Shown: in pieces, positions 24,311 through 33,128 of the stretch
How positions within the stretch are numbered: position 1 is the first letter of the stretch
Layout: the number at the start of each line of letters is the position of its first letter
From: Candidatus Hydrogenedentota bacterium
Lineage (GTDB): Bacteria; Hydrogenedentota; Hydrogenedentia; Hydrogenedentales; JAEUWI01
NCBI GenBank assembly: GCA_024280935.1
Contig: JAJRPE010000245.1
Coordinates: forward strand, 1-35,364
Length of the DNA: 35,364 nt
Direction of reading: 5' to 3'
Translations under genes and position numbers: made by a program
The notes under the pieces: generated by a model
Database searches by the model: none
Told to the model about the DNA's origin: nothing
Seen by the model: only the letters and a program-made list of their open reading frames with translations

Positions 24311-24505
24311 GTGGGTGCGAGTTCGCGCAGGGAGGCTCGTGTCTGGTTTGACACCCAAAAGCCCGCCTTGTACCCCTGTGCGCCTCTGCCCCCCGGCATA
24401 TCTTGGTGGCCCACACCCACAAAGCCACCCGTACCTAGTGTCTGTGTAGGTGGCACCCGCCCCTTTTCCTTATAAGGGGTCGTGTCTTTTCAAGTGCCGA
24501 AAGTG

Positions 24506-24702
24506 CCACGTCGGGTGCCACGGGTAGGCCTCTCAGGGCTTTACCCGTGAAGTACCTGCCGACAAAGAGGGGACTATCTGTTCCTGGAGACCCTGGGTTT
24601 ACACGGGTAAACCCTGCGGGCCTACCCGTGGCACCCGCAGTGGTGTTTTATGGAGGAGAGAGGATTGGGTGTGATGGAGGTAATTTGTTCGTTCTGCACA
24701 GC
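24506..24702 (+). repeat. Dispersed nested palindrome R1c (extended copy)
   Basis: The core is 24506-24643 (CCACGTCGGGTGCCACGGG to GGCACCCGCAGTGG) with the inner spacer ACCTGCCGACAAAGAGG..GGAGACCCTGGG. The flank 24644-24702 ends GTTCTGCACAGC and is the inverse of the R1a flank. This is the most complete unit together with R1a. Confidence 0.88.
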
Positions 24703-24825
24703 ATCTCGTTTGTGATGGACACGCCGTGAGGAGAAAAACCTTTCCCAATCAAAAAAGTGCCAAGCCAATTTCCTGAAAATATCCCCAAAAACATGACGGG
24801 ATCAGGGGTCTGATCTTGCACCAGT

Positions 24826-24870
24826 AAGCTCCCCCGCTTCGCACCGACCCGTGAGGGTGGCACCCTTGCC
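24826..24870 (-). repeat. Repeat R3c (inverted)
   Basis: Read on the minus strand: GGCAAGGGTGCCACCCTCAC followed by a diverged middle and GAGCTT, matching R3a. Confidence 0.5.
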
Positions 24871-25172
24871 GCGCTCTGTAATGTCGGCACCAAGAGTCCC
24901 CGGAATACCAACTCCATAGTTGTACGATTCTGGTCCTCAATCGCGATACCGAGAAGCGCAGCCGCCCCTGAAAGAAGGGCCTCTTCTTCCCAGATAGTTT
25001 TTGGGTCGGCCTATCTTGTTCAATGTTCATATCAACTCATTCCTACGAGAAAAAAAGCCCCCAAATCTTCCCGCCCAAGTACTAGGCATTTTTTCAATCC
25101 GCTGAGGAATTCAGTTGTTTTAAGATTGTTCAAGACGTGGCGTCTTCTGCTGGGCTACGTCCGGCCCGAATG

Positions 25173-26105
25173 TCACTCCGAAGGGCTGGAAAACAATGAG
25201 CTGAGGGATGATGATGTGGGCGCTGCGCTTACGAGACCGTCTTCTACTGCGGCCTCCATCTTCTTCTTTCTCTCCGCCCTACGCTTAGCTTCCAGCCGAC
25301 GCTTGGCTTCCGCGATCTCATCTTTGCTCATGGTCTTTACGAGAAGGTAGCGCGTGGTTTTTTGGCCCTGAAGCCCCCATGCATTGGCCAAGTCGTACCA
25401 CATGAGAGCCTCGATCGTGTCTTTCGGGACACCTTCCCCATTCGCGTACATCGTGCCAATGTAATACTTCGCCTCCTCCCAACCCTGTTCAGCGGCTTTC
25501 ATGTACCACTTAAAAGCCTCGGCGGCATCCTCCTCAACATCCTGACCATTCTGGTACATCTGCCCAAGCATCACCTGCCCAGCCACATTACCCTGCTCAG
25601 CGGATTTCCTGTACCACTTGACCGCCTCAACGGCGTCCTTCTCGACACCGCCCCACCCGCGTGCATACAGTTGGCCAAGCTGGACCTGCGCCGCCCCGTA
25701 ACCCTGTTCAGCGGATTTCCTCAACCACCGTAGAGCTTCGGGGGCATCCTTCGGGACACCATCACCGGAAAAATAGAGGAAACCAAGGAGGAGCTGGGCC
25801 TCTGCGAAGCCCTGCTCCGCCGATTTTCTACACCACCCTGCGGCTTCTCCGACATTCCTCTTGACACCCGACCCGGCGAAGTACATTTCGGCAAGGCTGA
25901 ACTGCGCACTCGCATCACCCTGCTCTGCGATTTTCATGGTTTGAGAAAACCGAGCAATTTTCGCTTCGGTGAGCATTGTGCTTTGATTCGCTTCCCATTC
26001 GACAGGTGCTGCGGTTTGACCCACTTCATCCGACCCGCACCCGACAGCACACACACCGAGTGCAAGAACTACACCTGCTGCCCACAAAGATTTTCTACTC
26101 TTCAT
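25173..26105 (-). CDS. Sel1-like repeat lipoprotein
   Basis: A 310-aa protein with a lipoprotein signal: basic start, hydrophobic core and an AVGC lipobox (Cys at residue 23), so probably lipid-anchored. It has five consecutive Sel1-like repeats from ~residue 55 to 245, each with the A-x-A-Q-x-x-L-G-x-x-Y-x-x-G-x-G-V-x-x-D-x-x-E-A-x-x-W pattern (for example SAEQGYGAAQVQLGQLYARG). The C-terminus has a highly charged coiled-coil-like stretch (EIAEAKRRLEAKRRAERKKKMEAA) and a serine-rich tail. Sel1 repeats mediate protein-protein contacts; no enzymatic role. AAGGAG precedes the ATG. Confidence 0.92.
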   Translation of the reverse strand: MKSRKSLWAAGVVLALGVCAVGCGSDEVGQTAAPVEWEANQSTMLTEAKIARFSQTMKIAEQGDASAQFSLAEMYFAGSGVKRNVGEAAGWCRKSAEQGFAEAQLLLGFLYFSGDGVPKDAPEALRWLRKSAEQGYGAAQVQLGQLYARGWGGVEKDAVEAVKWYRKSAEQGNVAGQVMLGQMYQNGQDVEEDAAEAFKWYMKAAEQGWEEAKYYIGTMYANGEGVPKDTIEALMWYDLANAWGLQGQKTTRYLLVKTMSKDEIAEAKRRLEAKRRAERKKKMEAAVEDGLVSAAPTSSSLSSLFSSPSE

Positions 26106-26315
26106 TCCTCACTCCTTTTGTCCTCTGCGCTCATTGCGTTCTTCGTGCTTAATAACGCTGGTTTCGGCTATGCCGCGATAGGCTCCAAGAACATTTCGAT
26201 CTTGCCATAAATCATGACTCAAGTGCGAGATCTCCAAGGGGCGCACGGTTGTACGAATCTGCCCCCTTCATGGTACCATTGACGTACTGGAGAGAACGCA
26301 GGGAAATTACCGAAT

Positions 26316-26771
26316 ATGCAGCACTTCGATGGGGATTATGCTGAGGCTATCATCCAACGGCTTGGCAACATTCGACAGGATGCCCGACCGCGCTGGGGGG
26401 ATTTGAGCCGGGATGGCATGATTGAACACCTCATCTGGACCCTGCGCCACTCCATGGGCCGCTCGCGAAGCATCCCCTTTGTCGGAAATGGCTTCACCCG
26501 ATACCTGGCCCGACCGTTAATTCTCGCTGGGCTGTTACCGCTGTCGCGGAACAGTCGTGCTGCTCGTGCCTTGCAACGTCAGGGTTTGCGGACACAAGAA
26601 CCTGGGGATCTGGAGACCCTCCAGGCGATTCTGGAGGAATATCTGGGCCTGGTGCAGGCCGATGAACTGCAACCCGCGCCCCACCCGACCTTGGGCCGAT
26701 TAAATATCGATGGCTGGGACCGCTTTCACGTCCTTCATTTCGAACACCACCTGAAGCAGTTTGGAATGTAA
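26316..26771 (+). CDS. DinB-like / DUF1569-like protein
   Basis: A 151-aa all-helical protein. The C-terminal PHPTLGRLNIDGWDRFHVLHFEHHLKQFGM resembles the DUF1569 motif HPxFG...W...HxxHHLxQF, a branch of the DinB superfamily, and an N-terminal His (EHLIWTLRHSM) would supply a further metal ligand. DinB-fold proteins are metal-dependent thiol transferases or of unknown function. The ATG follows GCAGGGAAATTACCGAAT, a weak ribosome site. It is upstream of parA but separated from it by the parAB promoter, so it is probably not in that operon. Confidence 0.65.
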   Translation: MQHFDGDYAEAIIQRLGNIRQDARPRWGDLSRDGMIEHLIWTLRHSMGRSRSIPFVGNGFTRYLARPLILAGLLPLSRNSRAARALQRQGLRTQEPGDLETLQAILEEYLGLVQADELQPAPHPTLGRLNIDGWDRFHVLHFEHHLKQFGM

Positions 26772-26786
26772 ATTCGACTTGAAACA

Positions 26787-26816
26787 TTGACTTCCCCGGC
26801 ACCTGCTTCGTATGAT
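26787..26816 (+). promoter_or_regulatory. sigma70-type promoter of parAB
   Basis: TTGACT, an 18-nt spacer and TATGAT; the parA GTG is at 26869. Confidence 0.65.
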
Positions 26817-26868
26817 ACGCGCCTTGTGCAATCTTCATTTCTGAAGTAAAAAACGTTAGGGCCAAAAC

Positions 26869-27627
26869 GTGGGACGTGTCATCGCTATAGCCAACCAAAA
26901 GGGAGGCGTGGGCAAGACAACCACGGCGGTCAACTTGGCCGCCTGCATGGCCGCCGCAGAAAAAATGACCCTCCTTATCGACTTGGATCCCCAGGGAAAT
27001 GCCACACAGGGCCTCGGAATCGACAAGAATAGCCTCGAAGCCAGTGTCTACGACTTTCTGATCAACGACACCCCCGCATCGGAAATCATGTGCGAAACGG
27101 AGTGGGATAATCTTTACATCATGCCCGCGAATCGTGACTTGGTTGGCGCTGAAGTTGAGTTGGTGGATGTCGAGGGCCGCGAGTACCGCCTGAAGAATCA
27201 ACTGGAGGCGCTGCTGGATGAGTTTGACTATATATTTATCGACTGCCCGCCCTCGCTGAGCATTCTCACGCTCAATGGCCTGGTCGCGGCCGATGGCATC
27301 CTCGTAACCCTCCAATGCGAGTATTACGCCCTGGAGGGTCTGAGTGAGTTGTTGCAAACCGTGATCCTGGTTCGTGACAACCTGAATCCCAACCTCTCGG
27401 TGTTTGGCGTTCTATTGACGATGTATCAACACACCAACTTGTGTAAACAGGTCATCGACGATGTACGCGGACACCTTGGCGAATCCGTGTTTCAAACGAT
27501 TATCCCCCGAAATGTCACCCTGAGCGAAGCACCCAGTTTCGGAAAACCCGTCATCTACTACGATCTAAAAAGTGCGGGGGCACAGAGTTATCTGTCCCTG
27601 GCGCGGGAGGTCATCGCCCGTGGCTAG
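26869..27627 (+). CDS. parA: Chromosome partitioning ATPase ParA/Soj
   Basis: A 252-aa ParA-type P-loop ATPase. The deviant Walker A motif KGGVGKTTT is at residues 11-19, the switch I region is LIDLDPQGNATQGLG, Walker B is YIFIDCPPSLSILT, and the C-terminal signature is TIIPRNVTLSEAPSFGKPVI. It uses ATP-dependent DNA binding to move ParB-bound origins. The start is GTG 26869, since the family begins MGRVIAIANQKGG exactly there. The parB GTG lies inside the last codons of parA (8-nt overlap). Size and pairing indicate the chromosomal, not plasmid, type. Confidence 0.95.
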   Translation: MGRVIAIANQKGGVGKTTTAVNLAACMAAAEKMTLLIDLDPQGNATQGLGIDKNSLEASVYDFLINDTPASEIMCETEWDNLYIMPANRDLVGAEVELVDVEGREYRLKNQLEALLDEFDYIFIDCPPSLSILTLNGLVAADGILVTLQCEYYALEGLSELLQTVILVRDNLNPNLSVFGVLLTMYQHTNLCKQVIDDVRGHLGESVFQTIIPRNVTLSEAPSFGKPVIYYDLKSAGAQSYLSLAREVIARG

Positions 27628-28522
27628 TACAAAACGAAAGGGACTGGGCAAGGGGCTGGGGGCCCTCATCGGTGGTGGCGCCCTCAGTAACGTCGCAGCA
27701 AGCGCCAAAGCGCCCACTTCTCCCACCATGGCGGCCCTGACGGACGGTGCCTATCTCGTCGAGATCGACCCGTCCGATATCAAACCCAACCCCAAACAGC
27801 CGCGCCGTCTTTTCAATGAAGAAGCCCTGGAGGAACTGGCGGAATCCATCCGCAAGGATGGGGTCCAAGAACCGGTGCTGGTTAGGAAGGTGGGCGACCA
27901 CTACGAATTGATCAGCGGCGAGCGCCGCGTCCGCGCCAGTATCATGGCCAATCTGGCGCTTATTCCTGCCGTATGTCGTGAGGTATCTGACCGTGACATG
28001 CTCAAGCTCGGTCTCATCGAGAATATTCAGCGGGAAGACCTGAATGCCATTGAAATGGCCCAAGGCTACCAGGATCTGATGGACGAATTCGGCTGGACCC
28101 AGGAGGAAGTATCCCGGGAGGTCGGTAAGAAGCGTGCGACCGTAACCAACATGCTGCGGCTGCTCAACCTGCCCGAGGTGGTGCAGGAACAAGTGGCCGA
28201 TGGCTCCCTGTCCATGGGGCACGCCCGTGCGATCCTGGCCTTCCCGACCGTATCCGCGCAGTTATCCATCGCCCGCAAAATCATCGCACAGGGCCTTTCG
28301 GTACGTCAGGTCGAAAAGCTGGCCAACGAAAGCAAGGCAAAAAAAGCAGCCGATTCCAAAGCCCCACGCGATCCCAACATCACCCAACTGGAAGACGAAC
28401 TACGCCGCAGTCTGGGTACCAGGGTGCATCTAAAAAATCAGAAAGACGGCAAGGGAAAAATCGAGATCGAGTATTACAATCTAGACGATTTGGAACGGCT
28501 CCTGGATATTTTGCGCGCCTAG
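27620..28522 (+). CDS. parB: Chromosome partitioning protein ParB/Spo0J
   Basis: A 300-aa ParB. The basic start KRKGLGKGLGALIGG is the ParA-stimulating tail. The N-terminal CTPase/parS-spreading region has IKPNPKQPRRLFNEEALEELAESI and the GERR box (ISGERRVRA, near residue 100). Next is LGLIENIQREDLNAIEMAQGYQ, then the helix-turn-helix (TQEEVSREVGKKRATVTNMLRL) and a C-terminal dimerisation domain ending LERLLDILRA. GTG 27620 has GGGAGGT ~9 nt upstream and overlaps parA. I saw no 16-bp parS palindrome (TGTTTCACGTGAAACA) in this window. Confidence 0.95.
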   Translation: MASTKRKGLGKGLGALIGGGALSNVAASAKAPTSPTMAALTDGAYLVEIDPSDIKPNPKQPRRLFNEEALEELAESIRKDGVQEPVLVRKVGDHYELISGERRVRASIMANLALIPAVCREVSDRDMLKLGLIENIQREDLNAIEMAQGYQDLMDEFGWTQEEVSREVGKKRATVTNMLRLLNLPEVVQEQVADGSLSMGHARAILAFPTVSAQLSIARKIIAQGLSVRQVEKLANESKAKKAADSKAPRDPNITQLEDELRRSLGTRVHLKNQKDGKGKIEIEYYNLDDLERLLDILRA

Positions 28523-28597
28523 GGACTGCCATCTACTACGCCTGAGGCGGAGGAGGGGCTGTACCGACAGTATGTGCCGCCTCTGGCATTTGCTCTG

Positions 28598-28723
28598 CGG
28601 GTGCCACGGGTAGGCCTCTCAGGGCTTACCCGTGTAGTTTCTACCGGCAAGGGAAACGGTCCAAATTCAGAAACAACGGTTCTTACACGGGTAAACCCTA
28701 CCGGGCCTACCCGTGGCACCCGA
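28598..28723 (+). repeat. Dispersed nested palindrome R1d
   Basis: CGGGTGCCACGGGTAGGCC..CTTACCCGTG at the left, CACGGGTAAACCC..GGCCTACCCGTGGCACCCG at the right. The inner spacer (TAGT..CTACCGGCAAGGG) matches the inverse of R1e. It lies between parB and serS. Confidence 0.88.
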
Positions 28724-28808
28724 CGGTCTTTCTGTCAATTATAGTTGCTCGTGCAAAACAGGGAATGGATAGACATTTGGCTATTGCCTGTTGGGCATGT
28801 TTTCCCGG

Positions 28809-28846
28809 CACGGGCAAGGGCTATCGCCCCTTGTCCGTGGCACCCC
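28809..28846 (+). repeat. R1 half copy (R1d-prime)
   Basis: A single hairpin CACGGGCAAGGG..CCCTTGTCCGTG followed by GCACCCC, a variant of the right half of R1 with CAAGGG in place of TAAACC. Confidence 0.65.
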
Positions 28847-28874
28847 AAGTGGCCCGTGAGCGCTTACCCTTTTT

Positions 28875-30235
<1,361 letters not shown>

Positions 30236-30276
30236 GCTGGGAGCGCTGGCGTCCCGCCGACATTGCACGCCACTGG

Positions 30277-30367
30277 GAGCGCAGGCGGCCCGCCTGCATC
30301 GTGCAACGAAGTTACACGAAGAATTCACGTGCCTTCGGCACGCTATGCAGGCGGGCCGCCTGCGCTC
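30277..30367. repeat. Perfect 23-bp inverted repeat between serS and the sirtuin gene
   Basis: GAGCGCAGGCGGCCCGCCTG.. at 30277-30299 and its exact inverse at 30345-30367; each arm is itself a hairpin (GCAGGCG/CGCCTGC), and a third hairpin GTGCCTTCGGCAC (30329-30341) sits in the loop. A degenerate further copy of one arm is at 30238-30270 (GGGAGCGCTGGCGTCCCGCC). Confidence 0.85.
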
Positions 30368-30389
30368 CTAAACCAAGGAGACCCCTGCA

Positions 30390-31136
30390 ATGACAAATCC
30401 ACTCCAACAAGCCGCACAAGCCATCGTGGCGGGAAAACACGTCATCGCCGTCACCGGCGCGGGCATCTCCGTGGAAAGCGGTATCCCCGACTTCCGCAGT
30501 CCCAGCGGCATCTGGAACACCTACCCCCCAGAGCAATACGCCACCATCGATGCCTTCATGGCGGACCCCGACCGGGTGTGGAACATGTGGTATGACCTCG
30601 GGGCTATGCTCAGCGATGCTGCCCCCAACCCCGGACACCACGCCCTGACCGCCCTGCAGGATATGGGGCGCCTCGATGCCGTCATCACCCAGAACATCGA
30701 CAACCTTCACGAAGAAGCAGGCTGCACGACGGTCATCGAATACCACGGCAACGCCAAGCACATGCGCTGCCTCGACTGCCAACGGGTCGTCCCTCTCGAC
30801 ATGGATAAGCGCACTTCCAAAGCGCCGCGCTGCACCTGCGGCGGCATCATGAAACCCGACGTGGTGCTTTTCGGCGACCTGATACCGGAGGAAGCCGTAA
30901 GGGCCGCCGACCATGCTGCCGAAAACGCGGATGTGGTTATCATCGTCGGCACCTCCGCCACGGTCTACCCCGCCGCCCAGCTACCCATCACCGCCAAGCA
31001 CAACGGGGCCTTCATCATCGAGTGCAACTTGGAGGCGACGGATTTTACGGCGCGAATTACCGATGCCTTTCTGGAGGGTCCGGCTGGAACCACCCTGCCC
31101 ACGCTGGTGGAAGCGGTGTTGGAAATACTTCAATAG
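30390..31136 (+). CDS. NAD-dependent protein deacylase (sirtuin)
   Basis: A 248-aa Sir2-family enzyme that removes acyl groups from lysine using NAD+, giving O-acyl-ADP-ribose and nicotinamide. Motifs: GAGIS at 23-27 with GIPDFRS, TQNIDNLH at 100-107, the catalytic His of EYHGN (H119), four zinc cysteines (C127, C130, C148, C150), KPDVVLFGD, and VGTSATVYPAAQLP followed by an NLE loop. The second zinc pair is CxC rather than CxxC. AAGGAG lies ~9 nt upstream of the ATG. Neighbours give no substrate hint. Confidence 0.95.
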   Translation: MTNPLQQAAQAIVAGKHVIAVTGAGISVESGIPDFRSPSGIWNTYPPEQYATIDAFMADPDRVWNMWYDLGAMLSDAAPNPGHHALTALQDMGRLDAVITQNIDNLHEEAGCTTVIEYHGNAKHMRCLDCQRVVPLDMDKRTSKAPRCTCGGIMKPDVVLFGDLIPEEAVRAADHAAENADVVIIVGTSATVYPAAQLPITAKHNGAFIIECNLEATDFTARITDAFLEGPAGTTLPTLVEAVLEILQ

Positions 31137-31233
31137 TTCCCCCTCCTCAATATCCCGTCGAATTTTCCTACCCGTCACAGCGCGTCTACGACCCGCCAAA
31201 AGGGGTAAGCGTTCATCGACAAAATAGGACCTG

Positions 31234-31357
31234 CGGGTGCCACGGGTAGGCCCGGCAGGGTTTACCCGTGCAGATGCGCTGTCTTTGTTTTTGGCTCGTC
31301 TCCCTTACCGGTAGGGACTACACGGGTAAGCCCTGAGAGGCCTACCCGTGGCACCCG
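31234..31357 (-). repeat. Dispersed nested palindrome R1e (minus orientation)
   Basis: CGGGTGCCACGGGTAGGCCC to GGCCTACCCGTGGCACCCGG; read on the minus strand it aligns along its length with R1d. It lies between the convergent sirtuin and beta-helix genes and occupies most of the 320-bp gap. Confidence 0.88.
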
Positions 31358-31456
31358 GCGGTTGTTCTTGAAGGGACCGTGGACACTTCTGGGGAATAGG
31401 GCGCACAAAGAATACAGCCAACCCTTTGCTGCGGACTGGAAAGCCCGCACTCCTCC

Positions 31457-32848
31457 TCACGGAACCAATATGGCCTTGCCGGTCCCGCCACGAGGCGTGG
31501 TCTTGGGATAGTCGGGGTTGATTTGCTGGTCCTTCACCTGAAGGAACCGCGCCTCCCCATCAGGAACTCCCTGTCCGTTTACGCGGACTTTCCCCAAGTG
31601 AAAATTCCGCACGGTCACGTCCCTATCGGGCGAGAACACTTCCACCCAGCGACTTGGGTCGTCGCCATGGCGCCAGGTCATGGACATGGGACCAATTTCG
31701 ACGAGTCTGAAGTCGGCATCCGGTTCGAACGTAAACTCCACATCCTCTACGCCCATTCCGTCCACGTTGGCGGCGATCTGGATCACACCGGGCCGGGTAA
31801 AGGTCAGGCGCTGTAATCTGATATTGTGCAGCGTGCCCAAGCGGAGACTGAAGTCATTGTCACGCCCTCTTTCGAGGTTGGGCTGATCGTAAAACTTAAA
31901 TTCGCGGATATCTGTAATATCGCGAATCGTAATGTCGCTGATAGTGCAATCGACCGTTTTGCCATCCTCAAAAGCCTTGACACCCGGCAGAAGCCGAATC
32001 GAACTGGCACTCGGAACACCCGTCGGCGCACCGCTCACCCGCTCGATGGTGACATGATGAATGGGACCAAAGGTGGGGGCGTAGCCCTTCCACTCCCAGG
32101 CATTCAGCGCCACGGTATCGTCGTGGGATGTCCCGCCCACGTTGCGAATAACCCCATTGCTCGACGGGCCATTCACATGGACGCCATCTCGGCGGTGGTG
32201 GTCGAGGGTCACGCCATCGATGAGAAAGTTCCGTGCGTTGCCCAGATGGACCGCGAAGGCCTTGCTCTGTCGCACCGTGATGTTGCGCACGGTGACATTT
32301 CGCACGTTGTGCAGCAAGATTACCCCATGGGTGCCAGGAATGTAGTTTTGCTTCGACGAATGCCCCCGCATGTTGCCGTTGGCGGCCTTGTCGCCCGTCG
32401 CGAGGGTCGTCCAGATCCCCCCTTCAATCGTGATGTTTGTGTCGGGCGCGAGGCCTTCCGGCAGCACCTCTTCCTCAAAGCCGACAATGTTTTCATTGCG
32501 CACCATGCAGGTGTTGGTTCCTGGCTTCAAACGGATCACCGCCGTGGAGTCGGCGATGAGGGTATCGCCGGAACGAAGAATCAAGGGGGCATCGATATAG
32601 TAGGGCTTCTCACGGGCAGGTATGTGGAGTTGGTGATGCTTATCCAGGGCCGCCTGAAAGGACTCCGTCCAAATTTCTGTGGTGACTTCACGAGAGCTAA
32701 ATCCGCTATTGGGTGTCGGCCATATCTCCTTCCAACTCTCTGTATGAACGAGGGCCGAAGGGGCGACATGGGACAGGTCCTCGGCGCGTACCATCCCTGT
32801 GAAAAGAAGTAGCAACACCGTTACGATAGCAACTTTGGGGTTCATCAT
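31457..32848 (-). CDS. Secreted right-handed beta-helix protein (pectate-lyase/GH28-like)
   Basis: A 463-aa exported protein (signal peptide around MVAIVTVLLLLFTGMVRA, after the start MMNPK). A helical cap (TESFQAALDKHHQLHIP) is followed by PYYIDAPLILRSGDTLIADS and by repeated beta-helix coils: NITIEGG, VILLHNVRNVTVRNITVRQSKAFAVHL, NFLIDGVTLDHHRRDGVHVNG, HDDTVALNAWEWKG and IRDITDIREFKF. DGVHVNGP and HDDTVAL are reminiscent of GH28/polygalacturonase active-site loops (DG, DD). It may cleave a polysaccharide; the substrate is unknown. Two adjacent ATGs (32848 and 32845) compete; a GGAAAT lies upstream. Confidence 0.82.
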   Translation of the reverse strand: MMNPKVAIVTVLLLLFTGMVRAEDLSHVAPSALVHTESWKEIWPTPNSGFSSREVTTEIWTESFQAALDKHHQLHIPAREKPYYIDAPLILRSGDTLIADSTAVIRLKPGTNTCMVRNENIVGFEEEVLPEGLAPDTNITIEGGIWTTLATGDKAANGNMRGHSSKQNYIPGTHGVILLHNVRNVTVRNITVRQSKAFAVHLGNARNFLIDGVTLDHHRRDGVHVNGPSSNGVIRNVGGTSHDDTVALNAWEWKGYAPTFGPIHHVTIERVSGAPTGVPSASSIRLLPGVKAFEDGKTVDCTISDITIRDITDIREFKFYDQPNLERGRDNDFSLRLGTLHNIRLQRLTFTRPGVIQIAANVDGMGVEDVEFTFEPDADFRLVEIGPMSMTWRHGDDPSRWVEVFSPDRDVTVRNFHLGKVRVNGQGVPDGEARFLQVKDQQINPDYPKTTPRGGTGKAILVP

Positions 32849-32865
32849 GTGTCATTTCCATGTCG

Positions 32866-32953
32866 TGTATGCCGCCCCTTCAGGGCTTTGGCCTGTGGCA
32901 CTTGTTTTCCCAGGGCGTTGCCCTGGGCTATCCTGTTGGGGCCTTTCAGGCCA
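32866..32953. repeat. Palindromic repeat cluster (CCCAGGGCGTTGCCCTGGG type)
   Basis: CCCAGGGCGTTGCCCTGGG is a perfect hairpin near 32911, next to GGGGCCTTTCAGGCC and CCGCCCCTTCAGGGC. Repeats of this type occur in high copy in some planctomycete-like genomes (recollection, not searched). Confidence 0.6.
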
Positions 32954-33025
32954 AACAACAATACACCTCAAACATTAAGACCTTGAGCGCAATGGGCAGG
33001 CGGCAAGCCGGACGAACCTAAAATT

Positions 33026-33093
33026 GGCCGCAAAAGAACGTAGAGAACTCAAAGATCATTTTTTCTTTGCGCTCCTTGCGTTCTCTTGCGGCT
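33026..33093. repeat. GCCGCAAGAGAAC-type palindrome R5, copy 2
   Basis: GGCCGCAAAAGAACGTAGAG..CTCAAAG and the inverse CTTTGCGCTCC..GTTCTCTTGCGGCT. Same family as 11050-11119. Confidence 0.78.
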
Positions 33094-33128
33094 GAAAATT
33101 TTCGCACGGTTATTCGCTACCCTGCACT

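Larger units (their letters stand above)
24056..25172. other. 1.1-kb non-coding, repeat-rich gap between convergent genes
   Basis: No gene is supported. It holds R3a-R3c, R1c, the hairpin CCCCTT..AAGGGG at 24460-24479 followed by TCGTGTCTTTT (terminator-like on the plus strand) and the perfect stem-loop GATCAGGGGTCTGATC at 24800-24815. Short open frames across it merely translate the repeats. Confidence 0.7.

Noticed and set aside
26787-28522. parS site near parAB
   Set aside because: No 16-bp TGTTTCACGTGAAACA-like palindrome was found by eye in or near these genes.
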